Origin: an uncultured Clostridia bacterium
GTDB lineage: Bacteria; Bacillota; Clostridia; Christensenellales; Borkfalkiaceae
NCBI GenBank assembly: GCA_944346885.1
Contig: CALVMR010000036.1
Coordinates: 1-63,582, forward strand
Length of the DNA: 63,582 nt
Reading direction: 5' to 3'
In this document: piece after piece, positions 43,015 to 50,448 of the stretch
Position numbering within the stretch: the stretch's first letter is position 1
How the letters are laid out: the number at the start of each line of letters is the position of its first letter
Position numbers and translations under genes: made by a program
Notes under the pieces: generated by a model
Seen by the model: the letters and a program-made list of their open reading frames with translations, nothing else
Told to the model about the DNA's origin: nothing
Databases searched by the model: none

Positions 43015-44802
43015 CTATTCCGTCGCTTTGAGCGAGCCGTTCATATCCACGGAGAGGATCTTGGGCAGCAAAAGCAGATCGACCAACCCCACAAAGGCGA
43101 GCACCAGCGCGGCGCTGAGCAGGTAGGAATACCAAGCAACGTCCGCCAACGCCCCGAATTGCAGGTACGAGACCACGAACTGCACGAGCACACAGCCGAG
43201 CGGGATGCCGAGCAAAATGCCCATCACCGCCATGAGCAGCACTTCGCGGTAGATATACCCCGCCGCCTCCTTGCCGCGGTAACCGAGCACGCGCAAAGTG
43301 GCGATCTCGCGCACGCGCTCGCTGATATCCATATTGGTCAAGTTGTACACGACGAACGCGCACAAAAGCAGCGCGAACACGATAATGAGCACCGAAATGG
43401 GCAGCAGCGTTTCCGCGATCGCCGCCTCGGCAAACGCGGCGCTGCCCTCGGCGATGTTGCGCAGAGAAAAGCCCGCAAACACCAGCGCGGCAGACCCCGT
43501 TACGGAGATCACCGTCATCAACAGGTGCCCCTTGTAGCGGAACACGTTGCGCAAAGACGATTTGTAGCGGAAGGGCAGCCTGTTCCAGAGGGCGGGGATG
43601 CGTTCGAGAAAGATCTTTTTCCCCGGCTTGGGCGCGCGCGGGCGCAAGAGCTGCGCGGGCGCGCAGTGCACGCTGCGGCGCACCACATACCCCGTGACCG
43701 CCAGCGATGCGGCAAGCATCAACAGGGCGGCAAGGATACCGGGGAACGGCTGCACGAAGGTGCTTTGCGCGGGCAAAAACAGGATGGAAGAGAAGGCGGG
43801 ATAAATGACGGCGGGCAGCAGCGTCAGCCCGATCGCCATGCCTGCCGCCGAAGCGAGCAGCGCGCAGCCCGCCACGATCAAGAGGTATTTCCCCGCGATC
43901 ACCCCGCCGCCGTAGCCGAGCGTGCGGCAGCAGCCGATCACGGCGCGCTCGTCCTCCACGAGGCGAGTCATCGTCGTGAGCACGGTCAGCGCCGTCACCG
44001 CGATAAAAAAGAGCGGAAAAAGCAAGGTGATGACGGAAACTTTGTCGCAATAGGAAGTGAGCGTAACGCAGCCGACGTTTTCCTCCGCGGTAAGGAAGGT
44101 GACCTGCGGAAACTGCTCTTGCAGCGCCTGCACGCGGCGGGAAACGAGCGCTTCGTACTCTGCCGTAAAGAGCGCCTCGCTTTGCGCGCCCTCCAAGGAA
44201 AGGTACACCTGCGTAATAGGCAGGATGGCAGCCGCCGCGCCCAAAGCGTCGGCGTTCAGGTAAACGGTGAGCGCCAGCGGCGCGCCGTCCGCGCCCGGCT
44301 CCTGCACCGCCTTGGAAAACAAGAGCGGGCTTTGCACGACGCCGCAGACCGTGAACTCTCTGCCAAGCAGCGTTACGCCGTCTCCCACGCCGCGGCCGCC
44401 GCGGCAGGCGCGGTCTACGGCAAGTTCGTCCGCCGCGGCGGGCAGCCTGCCCTCCTCGGCTGCCAAACGGTTGATGCGCCGCTCCCCCTCCGATATGATC
44501 GCGCGCACGTTTTCCGCGCCGCCCGTTTCGAGCAGGCGCACGCCCTCCGCCGCCGCAATGCCTTCGGCGTTTTGCAGCGCCGCGATCTCCTCTTCGGAGA
44601 ACCCGCGCTCGGATACGGCGATCGCGTCCGACACGTTTGCCGCGCGCAGCTCTTCGGAAAAGGAACGCAGGATGGTGGGCGAAAGCGTGCCCAGCCCGGA
44701 AACAAAGGCGATGCCCAGCAAAAAGATGAACGCAACGGCAAAAAGCCCGGCGATATTGCCGCGCACGCACCGCGCAACCGTCTTTAAAAAGGTCTTTTTC
44801 AT
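43015..44802 (-). CDS. FtsX-family ABC transporter permease
   Basis: Membrane protein of 595 residues. It has an N-terminal helix (about 15-40), a large extracellular region (about 45-250), three helices with a first FtsX domain (about 255-385, including VIGCCRTLGYGGGVIAGKYL), a second extracytoplasmic-loop/FtsX unit (about 440-585, including EIATLRVLGYRGKEAAGYIY). This is the MacB/LolCE-like layout with two FtsX domains. No ATPase gene is adjacent, so its partner is elsewhere. ATG 44802 follows GAGGAGGG. Its promoter diverges from that of the Nudix gene. Cargo unknown. Confidence 0.87.
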   Translation of the reverse strand: MKKTFLKTVARCVRGNIAGLFAVAFIFLLGIAFVSGLGTLSPTILRSFSEELRAANVSDAIAVSERGFSEEEIAALQNAEGIAAAEGVRLLETGGAENVRAIISEGERRINRLAAEEGRLPAAADELAVDRACRGGRGVGDGVTLLGREFTVCGVVQSPLLFSKAVQEPGADGAPLALTVYLNADALGAAAAILPITQVYLSLEGAQSEALFTAEYEALVSRRVQALQEQFPQVTFLTAEENVGCVTLTSYCDKVSVITLLFPLFFIAVTALTVLTTMTRLVEDERAVIGCCRTLGYGGGVIAGKYLLIVAGCALLASAAGMAIGLTLLPAVIYPAFSSILFLPAQSTFVQPFPGILAALLMLAASLAVTGYVVRRSVHCAPAQLLRPRAPKPGKKIFLERIPALWNRLPFRYKSSLRNVFRYKGHLLMTVISVTGSAALVFAGFSLRNIAEGSAAFAEAAIAETLLPISVLIIVFALLLCAFVVYNLTNMDISERVREIATLRVLGYRGKEAAGYIYREVLLMAVMGILLGIPLGCVLVQFVVSYLQFGALADVAWYSYLLSAALVLAFVGLVDLLLLPKILSVDMNGSLKATE

Positions 44803-44866
44803 CCAGCATCCCTCCTCGCGCCCGCAGGCGGCGCAAGGCTTCTTCCTTAAAACAACGATTTGTTTT

Positions 44867-44895
44867 ATTATACCATCGCCGCCGAAAGTATGCAA
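44867..44895 (-). promoter_or_regulatory. SigA-type promoter of the FtsX gene
   Basis: Minus strand TTGCAT (44895-44890), 17 nt, TATAAT (44872-44867). Confidence 0.7.
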
Positions 44896-44988
44896 CTTCT
44901 CTCTATGCGCCTATGTATATTTTTTTCGCAGAGCGCGGGGCGGAACGTTTATAAAATTTGTAAAATTTGAAAATTTTTCAAACAGGTA

Positions 44989-45017
44989 TTGACTTTTTTG
45001 CGCAAACGGAGTATTCT
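44989..45017 (+). promoter_or_regulatory. SigA-type promoter of the Nudix gene
   Basis: TTGACT (44989-44994), 17 nt, TATTCT (45012-45017). Confidence 0.65.
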
Positions 45018-45070
45018 ATTATAAATACTTTGCGGGCGGCAGAGCGCCGCTGCCGCAAGAGGAGGCAACC

Positions 45071-45565
45071 ATGCATTGCCAAGAATGCGGAAACAAACTC
45101 ATTTTAAAATTCTGCGAAAACGAAGGATTGGTACCCTACTGCGAAACGTGCGGCGCCTTCCGCTTTCCGCCCTTTAAAACGGCGGTGAGCATGTGCGTGG
45201 TGAACCGCGCGCTGGATAAAGTGCTGCTCGCCAAACACACCAACGGCGAAACGCTGCTGCTTGCCGGGTACGTCAAAAAGGGCGAATCCGCCGAAAAGGC
45301 GATCGCGCGCGAGATCCGCGAGGAAACGGGGCTGAACGTGATCAAGACCAAATACGTCGCCTCCCGCTACCACGAGCCGCGCAACGTGCTCATGCTCAAT
45401 TTTATCGTGAGCGTATCGGACGGAGAGGTGCGCTTCAACCCGGACGAGATCACCGAAGCCGCGTGGTATTCCTTTGAGGACGCGCTCGGCGCCGTTACGG
45501 GAGACTCTACCGCCGCCTTTTTCCTGCAATCGGACTTGACCGAACTCAAAAAAGGGAGATTTTGA
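45071..45565 (+). CDS. Nudix hydrolase with N-terminal zinc ribbon (NADH pyrophosphatase-like)
   Basis: Pyrophosphohydrolase of 164 residues. The N-terminus is a zinc ribbon, CQECG (Cys3, Cys6) and YCETCG (Cys24, Cys27), followed by a Nudix domain whose box GYVKKGESAEKAIAREIREE and TGL at about 77-99 is complete. This plan resembles the C-terminal half of NudC, but the NudC SQPWPFPxS specificity motif is missing, so NADH specificity is doubtful. ATG 45071 follows AGGAGG. Monocistronic with a strong terminator. Confidence 0.85.
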   Translation: MHCQECGNKLILKFCENEGLVPYCETCGAFRFPPFKTAVSMCVVNRALDKVLLAKHTNGETLLLAGYVKKGESAEKAIAREIREETGLNVIKTKYVASRYHEPRNVLMLNFIVSVSDGEVRFNPDEITEAAWYSFEDALGAVTGDSTAAFFLQSDLTELKKGRF

Positions 45566-45577
45566 TTTTCGCCGCAT

Positions 45578-45613
45578 AAAAAGCGGGGGCGCAAAGGTTG
45601 CGCCCCCGCTTTT
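45578..45613. terminator. Bidirectional terminator between Nudix and DUF1540 genes
   Basis: AAAAAGCGGGGGCGCAA pairs with TTGCGCCCCCGCTTTT around a short loop, with T runs on both strands. Confidence 0.92.
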
Positions 45614-45627
45614 GCGAACTGCCTCCG

Positions 45628-45777
45628 TTAGCGGCTGCGGTAATTTTCGCAGCAGGTGCAGTTTTCGTCGTTGCAGCCGCAGCCGACAACGATCCGATCC
45701 AGCGTGCAGTTTTTTCCGTCACAGTTAAAAACGCACTCGGAAACTTCACAGCCGATGGCGCGATTGATCTTTTCCAT
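45628..45777 (-). CDS. DUF1540-family small cysteine-rich protein
   Basis: A 49-residue protein. ATG 45777 stands after a near-perfect SD (GGAGGTGA). It contains ten cysteines, with the DUF1540 pattern CEVSECVFNCDGKNC and then IVVGCGC, and a second Cys cluster NCTCCEN. DUF1540 proteins are common in Clostridia and often have one or two such modules; they probably bind metal and their role is unknown. It shares a bidirectional terminator with the Nudix gene and diverges from rplI. A CATACT box at about 45792-45797 preceded 18 nt earlier by TCATA resembles a SigF/SigG promoter, but this is tentative. Confidence 0.88.
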   Translation of the reverse strand: MEKINRAIGCEVSECVFNCDGKNCTLDRIVVGCGCNDENCTCCENYRSR

Positions 45778-45829
45778 ACGATCACCTCCGCCATGCAGTA
45801 TGCGCGCCGCGGCGTTTTTTTATGAGCGG

Positions 45830-45858
45830 TTGACTTTTTTGCCGCTTTGTTGTACAAT
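45830..45858 (+). promoter_or_regulatory. SigA-type promoter of rplI
   Basis: TTGACT (45830-45835), 17 nt, TACAAT (45853-45858). Confidence 0.75.
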
Positions 45859-45888
45859 AACTACAAAGAATTTACGGGGAGGACCCCA

Positions 45889-46332
45889 ATGAAGGTCATT
45901 TTAAAACAAGACGTAAAGGGAACGGGCAAAAAGGGCGACGTGCTGGAAGTAAGCGACGGGTTTGCCAAAAACTTTCTGCTCAAAAAAAACTTGGCGGAGG
46001 CAGCCTCTTCCACGGCGGTGAACGTGCTGAACATGCAAAAAGAGGCGGAGGCGCGCAGGCGCGCCGAAGAGCTTGCCGCCATCCGCGAAAACGCCAAAAA
46101 GGTGGATAAGAGCACGGTCACGGTGCCCATCCGCTGCGGCGAAAACGGAAAGGTGTTCGGCAGCGTCACTTCCAAAGAGATCGCCTCGCAGCTGGCAGAC
46201 CTCGGCTATGAGGTAGACAAAAAGAAGATCTTGCTGAAAGAACCCATCAAACAGGCGGGCGAATACAACGTGGAGATTCGCTTTATGGAGGGCGTTTCCG
46301 CAAAGATCACCGTCATCGTAAAACCCGAATAA
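45889..46332 (+). CDS. rplI: Ribosomal protein bL9
   Basis: Large-subunit ribosomal protein of 147 residues, a normal length. The N-terminal domain MKVILKQDVKGTGKKGDVLE with VSDGFAKNFLLKKNLA is diagnostic, then a long helix (about 42-75) and the C-terminal domain with GKVFGSVTSKEIA. ATG 45889 follows GGGGAGG. Unusually it is alone rather than with dnaB or the DHH phosphodiesterase gene. Confidence 0.97.
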   Translation: MKVILKQDVKGTGKKGDVLEVSDGFAKNFLLKKNLAEAASSTAVNVLNMQKEAEARRRAEELAAIRENAKKVDKSTVTVPIRCGENGKVFGSVTSKEIASQLADLGYEVDKKKILLKEPIKQAGEYNVEIRFMEGVSAKITVIVKPE

Positions 46333-46364
46333 CGGGCAACGACAACGCGGCGGCATCCGCCGCC

Positions 46365-46405
46365 GCAAAGCCCCGCCCGCGCTCTGTGCGCGGGCGGGGC
46401 TTTGC
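46365..46405. terminator. Terminator after rplI
   Basis: Perfect 18-bp stem (46365-46382 with 46388-46405); the flanking T runs are short (TTTG). Confidence 0.75.
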
Positions 46406-46500
46406 ACACTATAACGGACCAGCGGGGCTTTGCGCGCTATGGATCGCGGCGGGGCTTTGCGCGCTATGGATCGCGGGCAAGGCTTTGCGCGCTTTTACTG
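46394..46500. repeat. Tandem 27-28 bp repeat, about four copies
   Basis: Cores GGGGCTTTGCGCGCTATGGA start at about 46396, 46424, 46451 and 46479, the first and last degenerate. The first copy is part of the rplI terminator, so the array may have grown from the hairpin arm. Confidence 0.8.
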
Positions 46501-46842
46501 CCCGCGCCGCTTTCCGCCCCTGCCCGAAGGGGGCAAGCCCTCTTTTGTGCAGAGCGAAAGGTCGGAAAAGCTCTCCGCGGCGACGCGGCGGTCGTACTCG
46601 CGCAGCAGCGCCGCGCACTCGCGTTTGAGCTTTGCGCCCAGCCTCTCCCCTTTTTGCTCCGCGGCGTTGTACGGCTCGTCCTCCGCGTGCCCGCCGCCGT
46701 TTCGGTACACCTGCTCGCACAGTTTGCGGAACAAACTTCCGCAGGATAAAAACTCCGCTCCGCTGCCGGCAAGGACCTGCCCGCCCAGCCAAACGCAGCG
46801 CAGCAGCACCATCGTTTCCCGCTCGTCCAAATATACGTGCAT
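46495..46842 (-). CDS. Hypothetical protein
   Basis: A 115-residue protein not recognised. It starts MHVYLDERETMVLLRCVWLGG, is helical and charged through the middle (EQKGERLGAKLKRECAALLREY) and ends with a basic tail (SGRGGKRRGQ). Codon use matches its neighbours, there is a GGGAGAG eight bases before the ATG, and a promoter upstream, so it is probably real. It diverges from a double-HTH regulator, and the two may be functionally paired. Confidence 0.6.
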   Translation of the reverse strand: MHVYLDERETMVLLRCVWLGGQVLAGSGAEFLSCGSLFRKLCEQVYRNGGGHAEDEPYNAAEQKGERLGAKLKRECAALLREYDRRVAAESFSDLSLCTKEGLPPSGRGGKRRGQ

Positions 46843-46917
46843 TCCGCTCTCCCAACGCAAAATTTTTCGGATTTTTTGTTCAGGATTATAGAAAATCGAA
46901 CATTTTGTCACACCTGG

Positions 46918-46946
46918 ATTATACCATAGGATCGTGTTTAAGTAAA
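46918..46946 (-). promoter_or_regulatory. SigA-type promoter of the hypothetical gene
   Basis: Minus strand TTTACT (46946-46941), 17 nt, TATAAT (46923-46918), between the two divergent genes. Confidence 0.65.
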
Positions 46947-46992
46947 TAGAAACTTGAACATACTCGGAAAAAATTCAGGGAGCAGCGCAGCC

Positions 46993-47463
46993 TTGCAGAC
47001 GATACCGAACGATTTTTCTGTTTCCGCTGTCTTTCAAAAGCGGCTGAAAGAGCTTTTGCCGCAAAACAAAAGCAATCTTTTGCTTGCCAAGGAGATCGGC
47101 ATCAGCAAAGATATCTTGATCCGCGCCGTAAACGCGGGGCTGATCCCCGGCACGCGCAGCCTGCTGCGCATAGCAGACGCGCTGCAAACCTCCGTCGATT
47201 ACCTGCTCGCCCTCACCGACGCCGACGATTTTATCGCCGCGCCCGCGCCCGTTCCCTTTTCGGCGCGGCTGGAAGAGCTGAAAGAGGCGAAGGGCGAACG
47301 CGACGGCACCGTCGCCGCGCGCATCGGCATTTCGCGCAGCCTGTTTACGGTGTGGCGCTCCGGCGGGCACCTCCCCTCGGTGGAGATCGCCTACCTTTTG
47401 GCAAAGCACTTTTCCGTCTCCGTCGATTATCTCTTCGGGCGGACGGACCGCGAACAATATTGA
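46993..47463 (+). CDS. Protein with two tandem XRE-type helix-turn-helix domains
   Basis: DNA-binding protein of 156 residues made of two HTH units: residues about 15-75 (LLLAKEIGISKDILIRAVNA, then VDYLLALTD) and about 90-150 (DGTVAARIGISRSLFTVWRS, then VDYLFGRTD). Each ends with the VDYL(L/F) signature, so it looks like an internal duplication. I chose TTG 46993, ten bases after AGGGAG; no ATG start exists and the frame is open to TTG 46954. Two domains in one chain would let a monomer bind a two-part operator. It is divergent from the hypothetical gene at 46495-46842. Confidence 0.72.
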   Translation: MQTIPNDFSVSAVFQKRLKELLPQNKSNLLLAKEIGISKDILIRAVNAGLIPGTRSLLRIADALQTSVDYLLALTDADDFIAAPAPVPFSARLEELKEAKGERDGTVAARIGISRSLFTVWRSGGHLPSVEIAYLLAKHFSVSVDYLFGRTDREQY

Positions 47464-47464
47464 A

Positions 47465-47500
47465 CCGCCGCCCGCGCAAAAGCGCGGGCGGCGGGATCCT
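47465..47500 (+). terminator. Terminator after the double-HTH gene
   Basis: CCGCCGCCCGCGC (47465-47477) pairs with GCGCGGGCGGCGG (47482-47494), with TTTT shortly after. Confidence 0.7.
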
Positions 47501-47561
47501 TTTGCAAGCCCTCCGCGCGGGCGGCGAAACCTTTTTGCGCGCCGTTGCGAATGCGGGCAGT

Positions 47562-50291
47562 TCACTGCCCGCGCGCCTTTGCCCGCACCGAAAGGCGCAC
47601 CGCTTTCCCCGCCTGCGGGCGCCCCTGCCGCTTCTCCCGCCTTGCCCGCAGCAGGCGGCAAACCGCTTTGTAGCCCTCGGCAAGCGGCAGGATGGCAAGC
47701 GACGCGCCGAACACGATCGCCCACTGAACGGGCGAAAGCAAAACGATGCCGAACGCCGCGCGCACGGGCGGGAACACGCACAATAACACATTCACCGCCA
47801 CCCCGATAAACACCGTTACAAAGAGCATTTTGTTTGAAAAAAAGCCCTTTCCGAACGCCGAAACGCGCTCCGAACGAATGTTGAAGGAATGGAACAGCTC
47901 CAAAAACGAAAGCGTAAAAAAGGTGACGCTGACGGCGGCGGCGTTGCCGTATGCGCCCGCGCAGAACACGAACACGCCGACGCACAGCACCGTTTGCGCC
48001 AGCCCGTAAAAGAGCACGCCGCCCATGGACGCGCGGGAAAACAGCTCCGCCGCGCGGGTGGGCGGGCGCAGCATCCCGTCCCGCTCCGCACGTTCCGCGC
48101 CCAGCGAGAGCACGGGCAGGCTGTCGGTAATGAGGTTGATCCACAATAGCTGCGTCGAAGTCAAAAAATCCAAACGCCACAGCGCCAACGTTACGAACAG
48201 GATGCTCAGCACTTCGGCAAGGTTGGTCGCCAAAAAGAACAAAATGGTCTTTTTGATATTGGAAAAGACGTGCCGCCCCTCCTCCACCGCCGTGACGATG
48301 GTGGAAAAATTGTCGTCCGCGATGACCATATCGGCGGCGCTTTTGGTGACGTCCGTCCCCGAACCCATCGCAATGCCGATATCCGCTTTGCGGATGCCGG
48401 GCGCGTCGTTGATGCCGTCTCCCGTCATGGCGACGACGTTCCCCTCTCTTTGAAAGCGCTCCACGATCGCGCGTTTGTGCCGCGGCGTAACGCGCGCGAA
48501 CACGCGGCAGGCGGGGATGCGGCGCGCCTGCTCCTCTTCGCTCATCCCGTCCAGCTGCGCGCCCGTCAAAAGCTGCCGCTCCCCTTCGGCGATGCCCAAA
48601 CGGCGGGCGATGGCAAGCGCGGTGGCGCGGTGGTCCCCCGTGATCATCACGGGCGTGATCCCCGCCCGCTTGCAGGCGCGCACCGCCTCTTTGACCCCTT
48701 TTTTGGGCGGATCGATCATGCCGCAGATCCCCGTAAAAACAAGGTCCTCCTCCCGCGCTTCGCCCCGCCACTCGGCATAGGCGAAGCCGAGCACGCGCAG
48801 CGCGCGAGACGCCATCTCGTCCGTTGCGGCGAGGATGCGCGCCCTGTCTTGCTCGGTGAGCGGGCGCACGGCGCCGCCCTCGTTGATGCGGGTGCAGTGC
48901 CGCAGCAAAACGTCTGCCCCGCCCTTGCAAAAACAAAAGCTGCCCTGTTCGGTTTTTGCGGCGACCGTCATCATCTTCCGCTCGGATTCAAAGGGGATGA
49001 CCGCCAGCGGGCGCGCGCGCAGCGAAAACCCGCTTGCGCGCACATACTGCACGAGCGCCACTTCGGTGGCGTCTCCCACGCACCTGCCGCCCCGCTCCTT
49101 TACGGTGTGGCACACCGCCATGCAGCCGAGCAGCATGCGCCCGCCCGCATCCTCCCCCAAGGCGGCGGACCCGCCCGCGCCGCTGACGGGCGCCCCCGCG
49201 CAGCTGCCGAGCAAAACCTCTTCCACCGTCATGCGGTTTTCGGTGAGCGTGCCCGTCTTATCCGAACAGATGCAGCTGCACGCACCCAGCGTTTCCACCG
49301 CGTGCAGCCGCCGCACGATGGCGCGGCTGCGGCTCATCCGCTGCACGCCGATCGCCATGATGACGGTGACGACGGCGGGCATCCCCTCCGGGATCGCCGC
49401 AACGGCGATCGCCACCGAAGACATGAAATTGCCGAGCAGCGTACTCTCCTTGAAAAAGACGCCGAACACGAAAATGACCGCCGCCACCGAAACGACGAAC
49501 GCCGTGATGATCTTCCCCAATACGGAGAGCGTTTTTTCCAGCGGGGTCTTTGCCGCTTCGGTTTTATCCAGCAGCGCGGCGATGTGCCCGATCTCCGTCT
49601 GCGCGCCCGTGCGCACCACAACGGCTTTCGCCTGCCCGCGCACCACAAAGGAGGAGGAATAGAGCATACAGCGGCGGTCGAAAACGGGCGTTTCGGGCGG
49701 GTCGGAGGCGGCGGTTTTGGATACGCCCGCCGATTCGCCCGTCAGCGCCGATTCGTCCGCGCCCAGCCGTTCGGCGGAGAGGATGCGGCAGTCGGCGGGC
49801 ACCATATCCCCCTCTTCGAGGAGGATCACGTCTCCGGGAACGAGCGCCTCGCTCTCCAAGAGCACGTCCTTCCCGCCGCGCACCGCTTTGACGCGGCAAA
49901 CGGAGAGCTTTTTCAGTTTTTCGATGGCGCTGTCCGCACGGTACTGCTGCAAAAAGCCGACAAAGGTGTTCAGCAGAATGATCAAAAGCAAAATGCCCGT
50001 ATCCGCCAGCTCGTGCACATCCTCGGTCAGGTAGGCGATCACGGCGGAGATCACCGCCGCGCACAGCAGGAGAACGGTCATAAAATCTTTGAACTGCGCA
50101 AAAAACAGGCGCACCGCGCCGCCCTTTTTTTTGGAAGGGAGCGCGTTTGCGCCGCAGGCAGCCAGCCGCCTGCCCGCCTCCTCCTCCGTCAACCCGTACA
50201 CCGCCGTTTGCAGGCGCGCGAGCGCCTCCTCCGCCGTGCAATCGTGGAACGCCGCGGGCGGCAGCTGCTCTTTTGCGGTTTTTGCGCGCAT
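47562..50291 (-). CDS. P-type calcium-transporting ATPase
   Basis: Cation pump of 909 residues, type IIA (SERCA-like), exporting Ca2+ from the cytoplasm. Visible: N-terminal cation-ATPase domain, actuator motif ALTGES, TM4 site AAIPEGMPAVV, phosphorylation site CSDKTGTLTENR (Asp near 350), hinge MTGDGINDAPGI, and TM6 site NLITDSLP with conserved Asn/Asp ligands. I chose ATG 50291 (GAGG five bases before). The C-terminus carries a basic tail (REKRQGRPQAG...). Monocistronic; it converges on the double-HTH gene. Confidence 0.93.
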   Translation of the reverse strand: MRAKTAKEQLPPAAFHDCTAEEALARLQTAVYGLTEEEAGRRLAACGANALPSKKKGGAVRLFFAQFKDFMTVLLLCAAVISAVIAYLTEDVHELADTGILLLIILLNTFVGFLQQYRADSAIEKLKKLSVCRVKAVRGGKDVLLESEALVPGDVILLEEGDMVPADCRILSAERLGADESALTGESAGVSKTAASDPPETPVFDRRCMLYSSSFVVRGQAKAVVVRTGAQTEIGHIAALLDKTEAAKTPLEKTLSVLGKIITAFVVSVAAVIFVFGVFFKESTLLGNFMSSVAIAVAAIPEGMPAVVTVIMAIGVQRMSRSRAIVRRLHAVETLGACSCICSDKTGTLTENRMTVEEVLLGSCAGAPVSGAGGSAALGEDAGGRMLLGCMAVCHTVKERGGRCVGDATEVALVQYVRASGFSLRARPLAVIPFESERKMMTVAAKTEQGSFCFCKGGADVLLRHCTRINEGGAVRPLTEQDRARILAATDEMASRALRVLGFAYAEWRGEAREEDLVFTGICGMIDPPKKGVKEAVRACKRAGITPVMITGDHRATALAIARRLGIAEGERQLLTGAQLDGMSEEEQARRIPACRVFARVTPRHKRAIVERFQREGNVVAMTGDGINDAPGIRKADIGIAMGSGTDVTKSAADMVIADDNFSTIVTAVEEGRHVFSNIKKTILFFLATNLAEVLSILFVTLALWRLDFLTSTQLLWINLITDSLPVLSLGAERAERDGMLRPPTRAAELFSRASMGGVLFYGLAQTVLCVGVFVFCAGAYGNAAAVSVTFFTLSFLELFHSFNIRSERVSAFGKGFFSNKMLFVTVFIGVAVNVLLCVFPPVRAAFGIVLLSPVQWAIVFGASLAILPLAEGYKAVCRLLRARREKRQGRPQAGKAVRLSVRAKARGQ

Positions 50292-50337
50292 AAACACCTC
50301 GCAGGATAAAAAGATACACGCTATTGTATTCCCGCCC

Positions 50338-50391
50338 GCCGCCCGTTATGCGGGCAGCGCAAAAGCCGTTCGTTATACGGGCAGAGCAAAA
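50338..50391. repeat. Tandem 27-bp duplication
   Basis: Units 50338-50364 and 50365-50391 share GCCGYYCGTTATRCGGGCAG and end GCAAAA, just upstream of the ATPase gene. Confidence 0.8.
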
Positions 50392-50424
50392 GCCGCCCGC
50401 CGCAAATTGCGGCGGGCGGCAAAA
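50388..50424. terminator. Terminator of the ESCRT-like operon
   Basis: GCCGCCCGCCGCA (50392-50404) pairs with TGCGGCGGGCGGC (50408-50420), flanked by AAAA on both sides, so it has T4 on the minus strand past the AAA+ gene. Confidence 0.85.
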
Positions 50425-50448
50425 GCACTTCCCTCTCTTTTATCACGG

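Noticed and set aside
48270..50309. A 679-codon open frame antisense to the Ca2+ ATPase
   Set aside because: His/Arg-rich, no SD, no domain pattern; explained by codon-position GC bias of the ATPase gene.
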